DNA of 64,000 bases, from NCBI GenBank assembly GCA_963924555.1, contig OZ004586.1, positions 5,476,501 to 5,540,500 of the forward strand, read 5' to 3'. A program made the translations under genes and the position numbers. Under the pieces are notes generated by a model. It was not told the origin of the DNA. It saw only the letters and a program-made list of their open reading frames with translations, and made no database searches. Shown here in pieces: positions 10,120-20,838 of this stretch; position 1 is the first letter of the stretch, and each line of letters opens with the position of its first letter. Source of the DNA: Crambe crambe. Taxonomy: Eukaryota; Porifera; Demospongiae; Poecilosclerida; Crambeidae.

Positions 10120-12900
10120 CATGCGCAAAGGAACCAAGTAGTATCCTGGATAACGATCCAGGAAATTTTCACAGAATCCCCTAAATCCAAATACGTTAAT
10201 ACGTAGATTGTCCCAAGCTATACATAAAATATTATATATAATTATAGGTCACTATAACCAGTATGTAAGAATACTTACTTTGCCATGAAATAAATTTTTT
10301 TTGTTGAGGGTCAAGAAAGTTGATGTCTGCATCTTTTAAGGGGTATTATCATAACGAACCATAACATTAGAGAAGATACATGCATGGTTACCTTCATCTA
10401 TAATTGATTCCATCCATTTAGAAAAAAAAGATAAACCCTTCTCAATGTTGGTAAATATTTCACTTTCTTTACTACGAATCTTTGTGTGAGATAGAAGACC
10501 CCTCTCAAATAATTTATTACATGCTTCAAGGTATCTTAAGGTGCATCGAGTAGCAAATGCATCTTCTGGTGGTGGTGACTGCGATACATGATCAAATAGT
10601 TCAGTTAGAACCTCTTCCTGCTATAATCATGTAGTCATGTCAAATAAGTTACATATACTCAGTGTTTCCCCTACATGGTATTAATAAGTCTGTCCTCTAT
10701 TCAGTACAGTTATGATAAGTAATCTTTACCAGACTTGCATCTAGGAGATAGTACTACTGTATAAGTGGCATATACCTGCATTATTTTGGCAGGGGAAAGA
10801 TTCAATTTTGTCCAGGCATCTCGTAAAATATATGCTTCTCTCAATCGGGGTACCATTCTAGCTCTTCCCATACTGCGTCTGGTACATTCCCGCCGATACA
10901 TACTAATAATAGCCTCCCATCCAAAGTTGGCTCCACCAATAGAGAATGATTTAGTCCCCCCATTTTGTGAGGAATATAAAGCGTTGATCATATTTTTAAG
11001 CTGAATGAAAACAAAGAATATGGACTTATAGTACAAACTTTTGATGTTAAATTTTAATATTTAAAACTTAATTGTGACTACATACCTGGTGACTAGGGCA
11101 AATAAGCCAATGAATAATTGCTGTAGGATTAAAAGGATTCCTGAAGAAAGGTTCGACTTTATTCTTTCCATAAGCACCATGTACACCAGTGGTTCCTTTA
11201 ATCACTGAAACATTGGCAGCAGCTGCATCACATACTAGTAATGATGTTTTGAGTCCATAGAGATGAAGGATTTTCACTGTCTCTAGAATACATGAGAGTA
11301 TGAATTTGCTTTCTAATGGATCCGAGCTGGTGAAATATGGACCAACCACATCAAAAGGGGATGTCAAATCTCTCCAAAGGAATTGTAGGATATATGAGGT
11401 TTGCTTTGTTTTATCATCATCTTCCAAAAATCTATACACATCATTAAGAGAGGCCAATTCCTCACGACTCATAGCAAGTCCTATCAGCTGATGGCTACGC
11501 GAATTCCATATCAAACGGCACACAACTTTTACCTCATCAAAGATTACAACACCATCACCTTGAGGAACTGGTTTTTTATCAACAATTCTCTGTAGTTTAA
11601 ATTCCAAAAATCGTTTTGATTGCTCAGCCATTCGATGATATGAAGCCCCTTTAAGAGAAACTATAAACCCATTAATACTAATAATAATATTAATTATACC
11701 TGGATCATCACGAAATGCTCCAGTATATGCCTGCAGTGTAGCCCGTGAAGGTAACTGGATGAGCCCAAAAATTTTCAGAGCATCATAAGCAGATGGACTT
11801 CTTGCGTAAACTGCTAAGGCCAGTCTGATAGTGATTAAACTCCAGTGATTTCCTCAGTTACCAGTAGCTAATGAATGAAGGAAATTGACACAGACTATTT
11901 TTTTGTGGTTTTTTTTTTGTTGTTGTTGTTGTTGTTGTTTTTGGGGGGGGGGATTAATGTACCAAACAAAGTTAACTAACCATTTCTTTCCTGATCATCT
12001 CTGAACTCTTTCTTTATATTTTGCACATCATTTTTCCAGATAGCTCGGATGGCTTGTCCAACCCCTTTCCCATCACCTTCTGTAAGCAAATCATCTAAAG
12101 TTTTAGATCCATCAATTTGTTCAACTACAGTACACATCTGACCATGTTGATCTTCATTCAACGTTACATCTGCATGGCCATATTTCTTTAAAAGCTTTTT
12201 ATCATTTGCCCTTTCATAGTTAACATTCTGACGCTTTTTCTTTAAGCTTTGTGGCGAGAGGTATTTTTCTGGAAAATGGGATCGATTTTCTTTATCACTT
12301 TGTGTCAAAAGTGGCTGCCTTTTTTAAACTTTGTTCCAGATCACTTTATAGACGCTTACATGAAGAACATAACACAGCACTCATGTCTTTTTCAAATATA
12401 CTGGCATTCCTTGAAAGCTGATGCCAAAGAAGACATTTATGTGAATCAATACGGGAAATTGGATGTGTTTGTCGTCTTACACTCTTAAGATCATACCGAA
12501 TTATACTGAAATATTTGGTTTCATACACATCATTATTAATTCCAGGGCAAAGCTTAAAAGAAGAGTTTATATATATCTTTCCACATAGTTTAACAAAATC
12601 TTCAATATTGCTAATGTTACCTTTCTCTTTACTGAAAAAAAGGACCTGAAAATCGTAACCTCCATCTTCAGCAACAATAATCCAAACTCTACTTATCATA
12701 CCTATTGGAGGATGATTATGGAGGTCTTTCCTTGTGCAGACAAGGAATTTTTCAGCAGAACTCAAACTATACAAAAGTTCTGGGAAGCGATTTTTTCCTG
12801 CCTCTAATAATTGAGCTAGAGGAGGAGGAGAAATTTTTTGCTGCTTCGGATCATGATCAACAACCGAACCCGTTACAACTCTTTTGCCAAGGACCGACAT
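10000..12900 (-). pseudogene. Transposase-like gene, 8 exons, broken near its start
   Basis: Exons read on the minus strand: 12900-12346 plus 12308-11976 (interrupted), then 11852-11700, 11648-11086, 11000-10776, 10620-10392, 10332-10279 and 10217-10000. Splice phases agree from 11852 onward. The layout resembles P-element/THAP9-type RNase H-fold transposases: VIFDEVKV for the first acidic position, SLLVCDAAAANVSVIK for the second, NPFNP followed by LICPSHQLKNMI where such proteins have a DPPHLxK-like motif, and SGSVVETLF near the C-terminus as a candidate last glutamate. The N-terminal exon has a CSSCKRL motif directly followed by an in-frame TAA, and the next coding stretch is in another frame. 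This copy should therefore not give a full protein. The superfamily assignment is inference from motif layout; a transposase is likely, the exact class is not settled. Confidence 0.7.
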
Positions 12901-13076
12901 AGCTGTACGTACGTGTTTGACGTCAGATCCTGGAATACTGTTAAAATTACGGAATGAATTACGGATTATATCACGTGAGTGTCATGTTACTTTCCAAATA
13001 GTGTTTGTACAGCGCGCGCTATTGGCAGTTCGACACTCTCCCTCCCTTATTTACTCTTGTATATATCGTACGTCCT

Positions 13077-13943
13077 ACGGAGGTTTTCAGGTTGGTTGAC
13101 AAAAAATTTGCCGACAGTGCAGAATTAAATTTGTGCTCGCTAAAATTAAGACCATTGCATTTGTATGACAGTATAATTTGCTTGCTTGAATTTATCTTGC
13201 ACATGTGCAAATTCTGTACAGGGGTTTTCAGGTTGGTTGACACAAAATTTGCTGACTGTGCAGAATTAAATTCGTGCTCGCAAAATTTAAGATCATTGCA
13301 TTTATATGACAGTATATTGTGCTCGCTTGATTTATCTTGCACATGTGCAAATTCTACTGGTCAACCAACCTGAAAACCCCTTTTTGTATTTTTATACAGT
13401 GGTAATGAGGGTCAAAGGTCATACGCAAAACTCGATGTTCAAACGAAGTGAAATTTGCAGTACTGAAGTTGGTTGACACAAAATTTGCCAACAGTGCAGA
13501 ATTAAATTCGTGCTCGCAAAATTTAAGAGCATTGCATTTTGTATGACAGTATTTTTGCTCGCTTGAATTTATCTTGCACATGTGCAAATTCTACTGGTCA
13601 ACCAACCTGTACAGAGGTTTTCAGGTTGGTTGACCGGTAGAATTTGCGCATGTGCAAGATAAATTCAAGCGAGCAAATTATACTGTCATACAAATGCAAT
13701 GGTCTTAATTCTAGCGAGCAGAAATTTAATTCTGCACTGTCGGCAAATTTTGTGTCAACCAACCTGAAAACCTCTGTACTGAAGTTTTCAGGTTGGTTGA
13801 CCAGTAAAATTTGCGCATGTGCGAGATAAATTCAAGCGAGCAAAAATACTGTCATACAAGTGCAATGCTCTTAAATTTTGCGAGCACGAATTTAATTCTG
13901 CACTGTTGGCAAATTTTGTGTCAACCAACCTGAAAATCTTCAG
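13077..13943. repeat. Run of five related MITEs with TA target sites
   Basis: Copies at about 13077-13216, 13219-13386, 13463-13609, 13612-13776 and 13779-13943, each 140-165 bp. Full copies have ends CAGAGGTTTTCAGGTTGG and its reverse complement, with TA at the outer borders. Internal landmarks are GTGCTCGC, CTTGCACATGTGCAAATT and TGTATGACAGTA. The first three copies are in one orientation and the last two in the other. TA borders suggest a Tc1/mariner-type non-autonomous element (inference). Copies 4 and 5 share a single TA at 13777-13778. Confidence 0.85.
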
Positions 13944-13999
13944 TACATGTACATCACAGTGCAGTAGACGCGCATGCGTATATAAACATGTGCTATAAG

Positions 14000-14480
14000 C
14001 TAAGAGAGGCTAGCTGAACAGAAAGAACGTCTTAGGAAGCGTAGATCGAGAAATCTAGAGACAATGCTGGCCCAGAGAAAAGAATGCCTCAAGCATCGAA
14101 TAGCAGATGCTAGCTAGCTACTAAAGAATGGATCAAATTAGCAAGACCGCTGAACAGAAAGAAAAAAGTAGGAGATAGAAGGCAAGACATCCTGCTCAAA
14201 GCACAGCTACAGAGAAAAGACAGCACTTGAGGGAGAGTGGCAAGTCAGCAGTTGATATCACAGACAGCTGAGGAAAAGAGAGGCCAGTCCTCAGAGAATG
14301 CAGACCAGAGATTGTCTTCAGAAAGAGAGGCCATTCTCCCATGCATCACATCCAGCACATCATAGACAGCGCTTGAGGGAGAGTGCAAGTCAGCAGTTGA
14401 TGTCACAGACAGCTGGCCAGTCTCAGAGAATGCAGACCAGAGATTGTTTTCAGAAAGAGAGGCCATTCTCATTGTTTCAC
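14000..14480 (+). pseudogene. Decayed Arg/Gln-rich repeat-coding remnant
   Basis: The plus strand reads as charged repeats such as AEQKERLRKRRSRNLE and MQTRDCLQKERPF, broken by stops. Two direct repeats of about 110 bp (near 14228-14335 and 14362-14469) share GAGAATGCAGACCAGAGATTG and CAGAAAGAGAGGCCATTCTC. Such RLRKRR-type repeats often precede Helitron-like helicase genes in sponge and cnidarian genomes (recollection, not tested). No helicase is seen here. The segments 13944-13999 and 14481-14748 show no gene and probably include the PNPO promoter. Confidence 0.35.
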
Positions 14481-14748
14481 CCTTGCTAAAAGGGAACATG
14501 CATCACATTCAGCTCAGGCTCACCCCACAATGCATTGCATTTGTCTAGTATTCCTACTTACCTATTCTCCATTGTTCTTGATTTGTTCTGTAGTTCTTTC
14601 TTGATGGTATGATCATGCACGCTAGCTATAGTACGTGAATGAATTATGGTGACGTCATTTGGGTCCTAACGAATACGTATAATTATACAGGTCCTCCAAA
14701 GTTTTAGTACACTATGATACCTGTGTATATCTGGTCTCGAAATAACAG

Positions 14749-15414
14749 ATGATTATTATGGATGTCGATGTGTCTCAAATGAGGACTCCTTACGGGAATG
14801 ATGTGTTCAGCGAAGGTGAACTGGCATCTGATTCTGATCCATTTATTTTATTCGAGACCTGGTTTAAAGCAGCAGTCGAAGAAAAGAATATTATAGAACC
14901 TCAAGCAATGTGTTTGTCCACCTGTTCCACAGATTGCAAACCATCAAGTCGGTATGTTCTAATGAAATCGTTCAATAAACAAGGATTTTCATTTTACACC
15001 AACTATGAAAGTAGAAAGGGAAGAGAGATAGCACAGAATCCTAATGCTTCGCTCCTATTTTATTGGCAACCATTACACCGTCAAGTTCGAATAGAAGGCA
15101 CTGTGGAACAACTATCAGACCTGGATTCTGCTGAGTACTTCAAAACTAGACCAAAATCGAGCCAAGCCAGTGCCACTATCAGTCTGCAGAGTCAAATTGC
15201 ACCAAGTCGTTTTGAACTTGAGACAAAAATGAAAGAGTGTCTTGATAAGTATGCCAGTAAAGAGATCCCCAGACCCACCAATTGGGGTGGGTACTTGTTA
15301 CAACCAACATATTTTGAATTTTGGCATGGTCATTCATCCCGTCTTCATGATAGAATTATATTTGAAAAAAATGACAGTAACGAGATGTGGAATAAAAGTC
15401 GTTTATATCCTTAA
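14749..15414 (+). CDS. PNPO: Pyridoxine/pyridoxamine 5'-phosphate oxidase
   Basis: FMN-dependent oxidase converting pyridoxine or pyridoxamine 5'-phosphate to pyridoxal 5'-phosphate in vitamin B6 salvage; normally a cytosolic homodimer. The single-exon ORF gives 221 aa. Residues about 24-120 form the FMN-binding split barrel (SRYVLMKSF, FYTNYESRKGREI, LLFYWQPLHRQVRIEG). PKSSQASATISLQSQ follows. The C-terminal family region has WGGYLLQP, EFWHGHSSRLHDRI with R198 and H200 at the substrate site, and ends SRLYP, close to the usual RLAP. The human protein is 261 aa with a longer N-terminus. Here M11 (MRTPYGND) aligns with the conserved start of the domain, so M1, M4 or M11 could be used. Lack of introns is notable beside intron-rich neighbours. 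The stop is 31 bp from the CFAP65 stop on the other strand. Confidence 0.95.
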   Translation: MIIMDVDVSQMRTPYGNDVFSEGELASDSDPFILFETWFKAAVEEKNIIEPQAMCLSTCSTDCKPSSRYVLMKSFNKQGFSFYTNYESRKGREIAQNPNASLLFYWQPLHRQVRIEGTVEQLSDLDSAEYFKTRPKSSQASATISLQSQIAPSRFELETKMKECLDKYASKEIPRPTNWGGYLLQPTYFEFWHGHSSRLHDRIIFEKNDSNEMWNKSRLYP

Positions 15415-15445
15415 AAAGAAACAATAGAAACTGTAACCTATTTCA

Positions 15446-18400
15446 TTAATTTGTACCAGACTTAATAATTGTACATAGAGGTCTGTTAATAGAGAATTCT
15501 CCAGAAGTGACTTCAACAAAAATATTCATTAGTGTACTTTCCACTGCATCTTCCACAACTGAGTAAACTTCCTCATTGCTACAATACAGTAGAGAGAAAA
15601 AGTAACATACATGGTGGTACCCCACAATGGAGGCTCTTTCTAAATTGAGAGGTTTGGTATTATTACAATGCTAAAGTTGCTAGGAACCTTCCTCCCATGC
15701 AATAATGCTAGTGAACATGCATCCTCATAGTATTGAGCACAGTATAGTCCAGGGTAAGGCCCCACTTGTGCTGCAAAAGTAGCTTTAACTAAAATCTTGA
15801 CATTCAGCAATGCCCATGTACATATGACTGGAAAAGATTCAATCTGCAGTATAGCAGCTGAGGGGTACCCTGCTAAATACACCACTACTGTGATCACATA
15901 ATAAAATTACATATCTAACATACTTAATTATAGTTTGATCTTTATCCTCAGCTGACTTGAAACTGGCATCTTGTAAATGGACTAATCTTTCAGACATTAC
16001 TTGCTGGTTGTCACCATGGTCCACATCCGATTTTCCACTTTCCACAATAGTACAAGAATTAGGTCGACATTGAAGTTCATTTTTGGTAACAATTTTCAAA
16101 GTTGAAAATTGAGAGAAGTATGGGATTGGTTCTGCAGTTACACGACTCAGAGCTTGTTGAAAATTGTAATCTTCTAATATTTCCCTGCAGACAAAAATAG
16201 TATGTTACTAGGGATGCTTGTTTAGCATACACTCTTCATCAGCCAACTATGCTTCAAGCATAATTGGGCAGGAAAGCGAGCCTACACAGTCTAGAGACAT
16301 GCAAATTATGCTTTTTTTTTTCTTCCCTATTATGCTATGCTCCAATGCCAGAACCCCTGCCCTATTATGCTCAACAAAAATGCCTATTATGCTTTGAAGA
16401 ATTGGTAAGAAAATTAATAAGTAATGGTTTATTGTAGTATAATTGCAGCCTCATCATAATTTCATCAGCAGCAAGTTAGTTTGCTGGAACATTTAGTAAA
16501 GAGCAGCAGAAGACAGTTGTAATAGTTACCACCACCAATTACATAGGTGGCTACTCAATGAACTCAAGAGTCGACATCAATACCTCCATATCTGCCAACC
16601 CCTGGAAGTAAAAATCCCCTTATTATGCCATCATTGTGCTGGCATTAAGGTTCAACCCATTATGCCCAAAACTATGCCGGCATAATTTGCATGTCCTGCA
16701 ATGCCACATAATACATGTTCTTAAAAAAAACTATGGCTTAGAACCATTGTCAGAAACCATCTTATTAGGCCTTTCTCCAACCAGACGGGAACAATAGTTG
16801 ATGCTTATCCATTATGAATAGAGCAAGCTAATATCATTTGACAGTTAGGGTTCAATGTGTTGCTGCCTACATCCCTGTGACCTGTCTCTGTGGGGCTACT
16901 CGCCACAAATGGATTCCAGAAAGATATATGTAATGGTTACTGAGGTTTTCAGGTTGGTTGACCAAGATAAATTAAGTGAGCAAAATATACTGTCATACAA
17001 ATGCAACGGTCTTAATTTTAGCGAGCATGTTGGCAAATCCAACCTGAAAACCTCTGTAACTTCCAGTGGTAAATATGCAGCACAAAGGAGCACTATTCAA
17101 ACAGCACCATCTACAGTGAACTGTTCATGGCAGTCTGATAGTCTAGCACCTCTAGCTTTAATTGGGAGGAGAAAAAAACACCTAAGTGTAGGGACTCTGG
17201 ATGTAGTCATTAGACTCGTCACAAACCCAAGGGAAGTTCTTACACTCCTCCATATCTGATGCACCCAGAGAAGTTAGCTACTGAGTCGAAGAACTTACTT
17301 CAATATCTGGTTCAGTATTACTTTCAGGAAGTCCAGCTCATCTTTACATATATAGTTTGCACTAGGACTTAGTGAAGTGAGGGTACTATAATCTATAAAG
17401 TTCTTTTCAAGATTTCCATGAAGTGATACATAATCTGAAATGGAAATAACTTTTGCAGTTACAGTGAGAGGAAGTAGGTGAAGTTTTGGAGGTACAGGAG
17501 GCTGTAATAGCAAAAATTAATAATAATAATAATAATAATACCAGCTGGCTGCACACCAGGGAGAAGCGAAGTCTAAAATAAACATTTGGATTAGGATTCT
17601 GAAAAAATACCTCATTGTTCAACGACTTCCTGACTGTAGGTCGCTTTTTGCTCCTTTTTGATAGATCTCTAAAACAAAAGTTCACAACCATTCTTACATT
17701 GGAAGGTGGATATAACTCTCTATGTATTAACCATTAACATTCCACTAATTATAGTGGGAAATCTTCATCAAGATTTTGCAAACCATAAATTCGCAATTTT
17801 GACATCCTTATTTATGATGCATTGCTATGTACATAAAGGAAAAAATATTTATCCCAAATAAAAAAGAAAAGTAGTGTTGGCTGTGTGCGGTTCAAAAGAG
17901 TTCAGCAACAAGAGAGTGAACTTCAGTCAAGTAACCCTGCCTTATCCATCACCAATAATATTATTACCAAACTACGAGCTAGCAAGATTAGATATGAAGG
18001 GAGTGAAGTAGGAATAGTTAGTCTGGTAATATTGGTGATGGGAAAAGCAGGGTTACTTGACTGAAGTTCACTCTCTTGTTGCTGAACTTATTTGAACCAC
18101 ACAAAGCCATCACTACTTCTCTTAGAATAAATATTTTCCCCTTTACTTGTTTATCACCTTTTTTGATGTTATAATTATAGGCAACTGGATGCTGTGATCC
18201 TGCTATCAAGTTAAAGTTCATGCATTGTTATGTAGTTCATTGGAGGTTTCATCATGAGCCGACTGATCTGGAAGGACTAATGCTATCTATACAGTTTATA
18301 ATAAGATCGCCAGTTTGTATATAAGGCCTGTACCTGATATACTGTTGCATTCATCTCTGACCATCAAGAGATGAGAGACAGATTCGCTAGTCAGTTTAGA

Positions 18401-20838
18401 GGTCAATGTCCAAGAATCACGTGTATGGGGCGGGGCATAAAATGTCTGCCACGTTGTAGGTTGAAAGCTAGCAAGTTGGGAATGACATGCTATTTTTCGA
18501 ATTAAAGATAAAGCACAGTCAATTTTGCTATAAAAATTATAGCATTTGAATGAACCATTTCTGAAATAGTTGATGATGATGATGAATGACCAGATGAAAA
18601 CGGTGATTTTATAAGTCGCTGTAAAATTAAAATAATACTGCTTTGTCTTCTGGTCTTCATACTTGAGTAGCAAGGTGTGTTCTGTCTTCAAGTTAGGAAT
18701 TGCTGACTGTAGGAGGGAAGTATTCTGGAGCAATGAAAGAAAATACTAAGTATTAGTCCAATGGGGCGATCCGTGCCGTCCCTACTTAGAGAGTACTCTC
18801 TGATGTAGAACTGTCATCTTTACCTATTTTTCCAATCATCATAAGTATCTTGAAGGTCACAAATTGGTGGCAACACATTCTTCACATCTGATGAAAGCTT
18901 GTAATGGTGTCCAGGGACTGACTTGGATAATGACTGAAAACAAGAATGATTATTGCAAACTTAGACACAGACCATGGGACTAGAGCTCCTGTGCAATGGT
19001 CACTACTGTTGGTTGAATATAGCCATAGCAGTTTTTATTTCCAAGTAGAACTAACCGCAGCTATATGTACTAGCTACTAAGCTTAGGGTGAACCATGCCC
19101 CACCCATGCATGATTGCTAGGGAATCATACTTTTATATGAGCAGCCTCACTATCATAACTTCATCATCGTTTTTGATGATCAACTGACTAGGTTGACACT
19201 CCGTAAGACCATGTGTAGTATTAGTGTACATGACTTAACTATTATGAGCTCACTAACCTGCAGGCATAGCCCTCTTGGAGGATGCTAATATATAGCATCT
19301 TATAATGTATGTTTTAATTACAAATTGGGATTTGTATTATTAGTCAACACACAGAGAGACAAAGAAACAATATACGTACCTGATGCTCATCTGAAGTAAT
19401 AATACATTCCTCATTTTCACTCTTTTCCTTCCACCGATATAAGAAAGCATTGTAACATGAATACTCACTTTCATCTCTAACCTGTATATAATTATAATAC
19501 ACAAGGTATGCAGAATCTACTTCATAAGCACTAATAAGTGCTGATGTGATAAGAAGCGCGCATGTACTGAAGGTTAATTAATAATACAGGAGAGTTGAAA
19601 CTAACAGGTGAACAGACAAAATACGTATTCTGAACTATTGGTGCTTTTATGACTGTCCAAACAACAGGTAATTTTTACATATAGAGCTCCATGACAATCA
19701 CTTAATCACATACCTTACAAATGAGATCGAAATTGTAATTAAAGGAGGATGAGCAGGGATAAAAGGTCAATTTGCAAACTGCAGTCCTTCCAGGTTGGAT
19801 GTATCCTTCATTAGGTTCCACAGTGATTACCTACATACATAATTGAGATTGCTAACTCAAGCTAGAGTCAAACAAGCAGGGGGCAGTTTTCCTCTAGATT
19901 TAGAAATATCTCACCCATAGCATAAAGACTATAGGAAAGCCAGCACTTCCATAGATGCAACCATTCAGTGATGAGCTCTGGGAAAACCTAGCATAACACT
20001 GAAAATTGATAAGAGTAATCATGCTAGAACTATTTTTACCAATGATCCTTGAACTAAGCACTGGCCAAGTTCTAGAGTTTAGACTAGAGTAGAAATGCTT
20101 GGGATCAAGACCTAGAATTAAGTAGTCATTAAAGCTTTGTGTATTGAGTTTCTAACAGTTGAGAGTCAGGTTCAAAGTCAGTGCACCAGTGCACACTTTT
20201 ATAAGTTATGTACGTATCTGCACTATATTTGGCATCCTGCTGCTCTTCTTTTAGAGCTTGGCAGCACTAGAATGCAAGAAATGAGCTTATTTCTCACCAG
20301 AGTTTGAATCTCACCATCTTTGCTGTTCAATTTTCATAGTGCGCAGGCATCATGTAGCTTACTTAGCCAAGAAACAAAAACCATTTTGGATGCTTCCTGA
20401 AATTTCCTAAGAGTTGCTACTTGGGCATCATAGAAGTCAAAGGCTCATGTAGACAATGAATCTCAATAAGTGTGTTTTCCCAGAGCTGGTCACATTTAGA
20501 ATATTATTTTTAATACCATGGTGATTTGCAAATATGCTAAAAGTGATGGCTGGCTTCTCTCTCAGACAACACCAGAGCAACCTCAAAATTGTTTGGCCCT
20601 CCCTATTATGGTGATCATAGCCTATGCCTTCAATAAATCCTGGGGAGATATATCTAGTACGTACCTTGCTAAAATTTTGAGATTCCAATTCCCAAAAAAA
20701 GGATAATGTATGCTGTGATATATTGTTGACAAATACCACCCTTCGAACAGTAGCAAATTGGGGAACACACCCATAGTTGATGATTTCAAAAGAAAGATTT
20801 GCCATACACTCAGGACGTGTAATGGTCCCAGATATAAT
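15446..20838 (-). CDS. CFAP65: CFAP65 exons 28-35 and stop codon
   Basis: Exons 20665-20838, 19714-19830, 19380-19481, 18824-18933, 17611-17668, 17299-17501, 15924-16184 and 15446-15578 (TAA at 15446-15448). They encode a last MSP-like unit (FEIINYGCVPQFATVRRV, VEPNEGYIQPGRTAVCKLTF). A charged linker follows (FLYRWKEKSENEEC, RDLSKRSKKRPTVRKSL). The C-terminal region has ILEDYNFQQALSRV and VESTLMNIFVEVTSGEF, matching the vertebrate tail. The vertebrate Glu-rich insert is absent. Phases agree throughout. Confidence 0.92.

Larger units (their letters stand above)
8953..13059. mobile_element. 4.1-kb TIR DNA transposon with two convergent genes
   Basis: Inverted repeats of about 90 bp (8953-9044 and 12968-13059) begin CAAGAGTAAAT on both ends and share GAGAGTGTCGAACTGCC and ATTTGGAAAGTAAC, with small indels between arms. 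Inside, a plus-strand gene starts at 9088 and a multi-exon minus-strand transposase-like gene starts at 12900, each 130-160 bp inside its TIR. The two genes run toward each other and overlap at 10000-10119. I cannot see a convincing target-site duplication: the 8-9 bp on either side differ. Both genes carry lesions, so this copy looks non-autonomous. The left TIR sits 377 bp after the beta-catenin stop codon. Confidence 0.85.

Noticed and set aside
13077..13943. CRISPR-like array because of repeated units
   Set aside because: Units are 140-165 bp, invert orientation and have terminal inverted repeats with TA borders, so they are MITEs in an animal genome.
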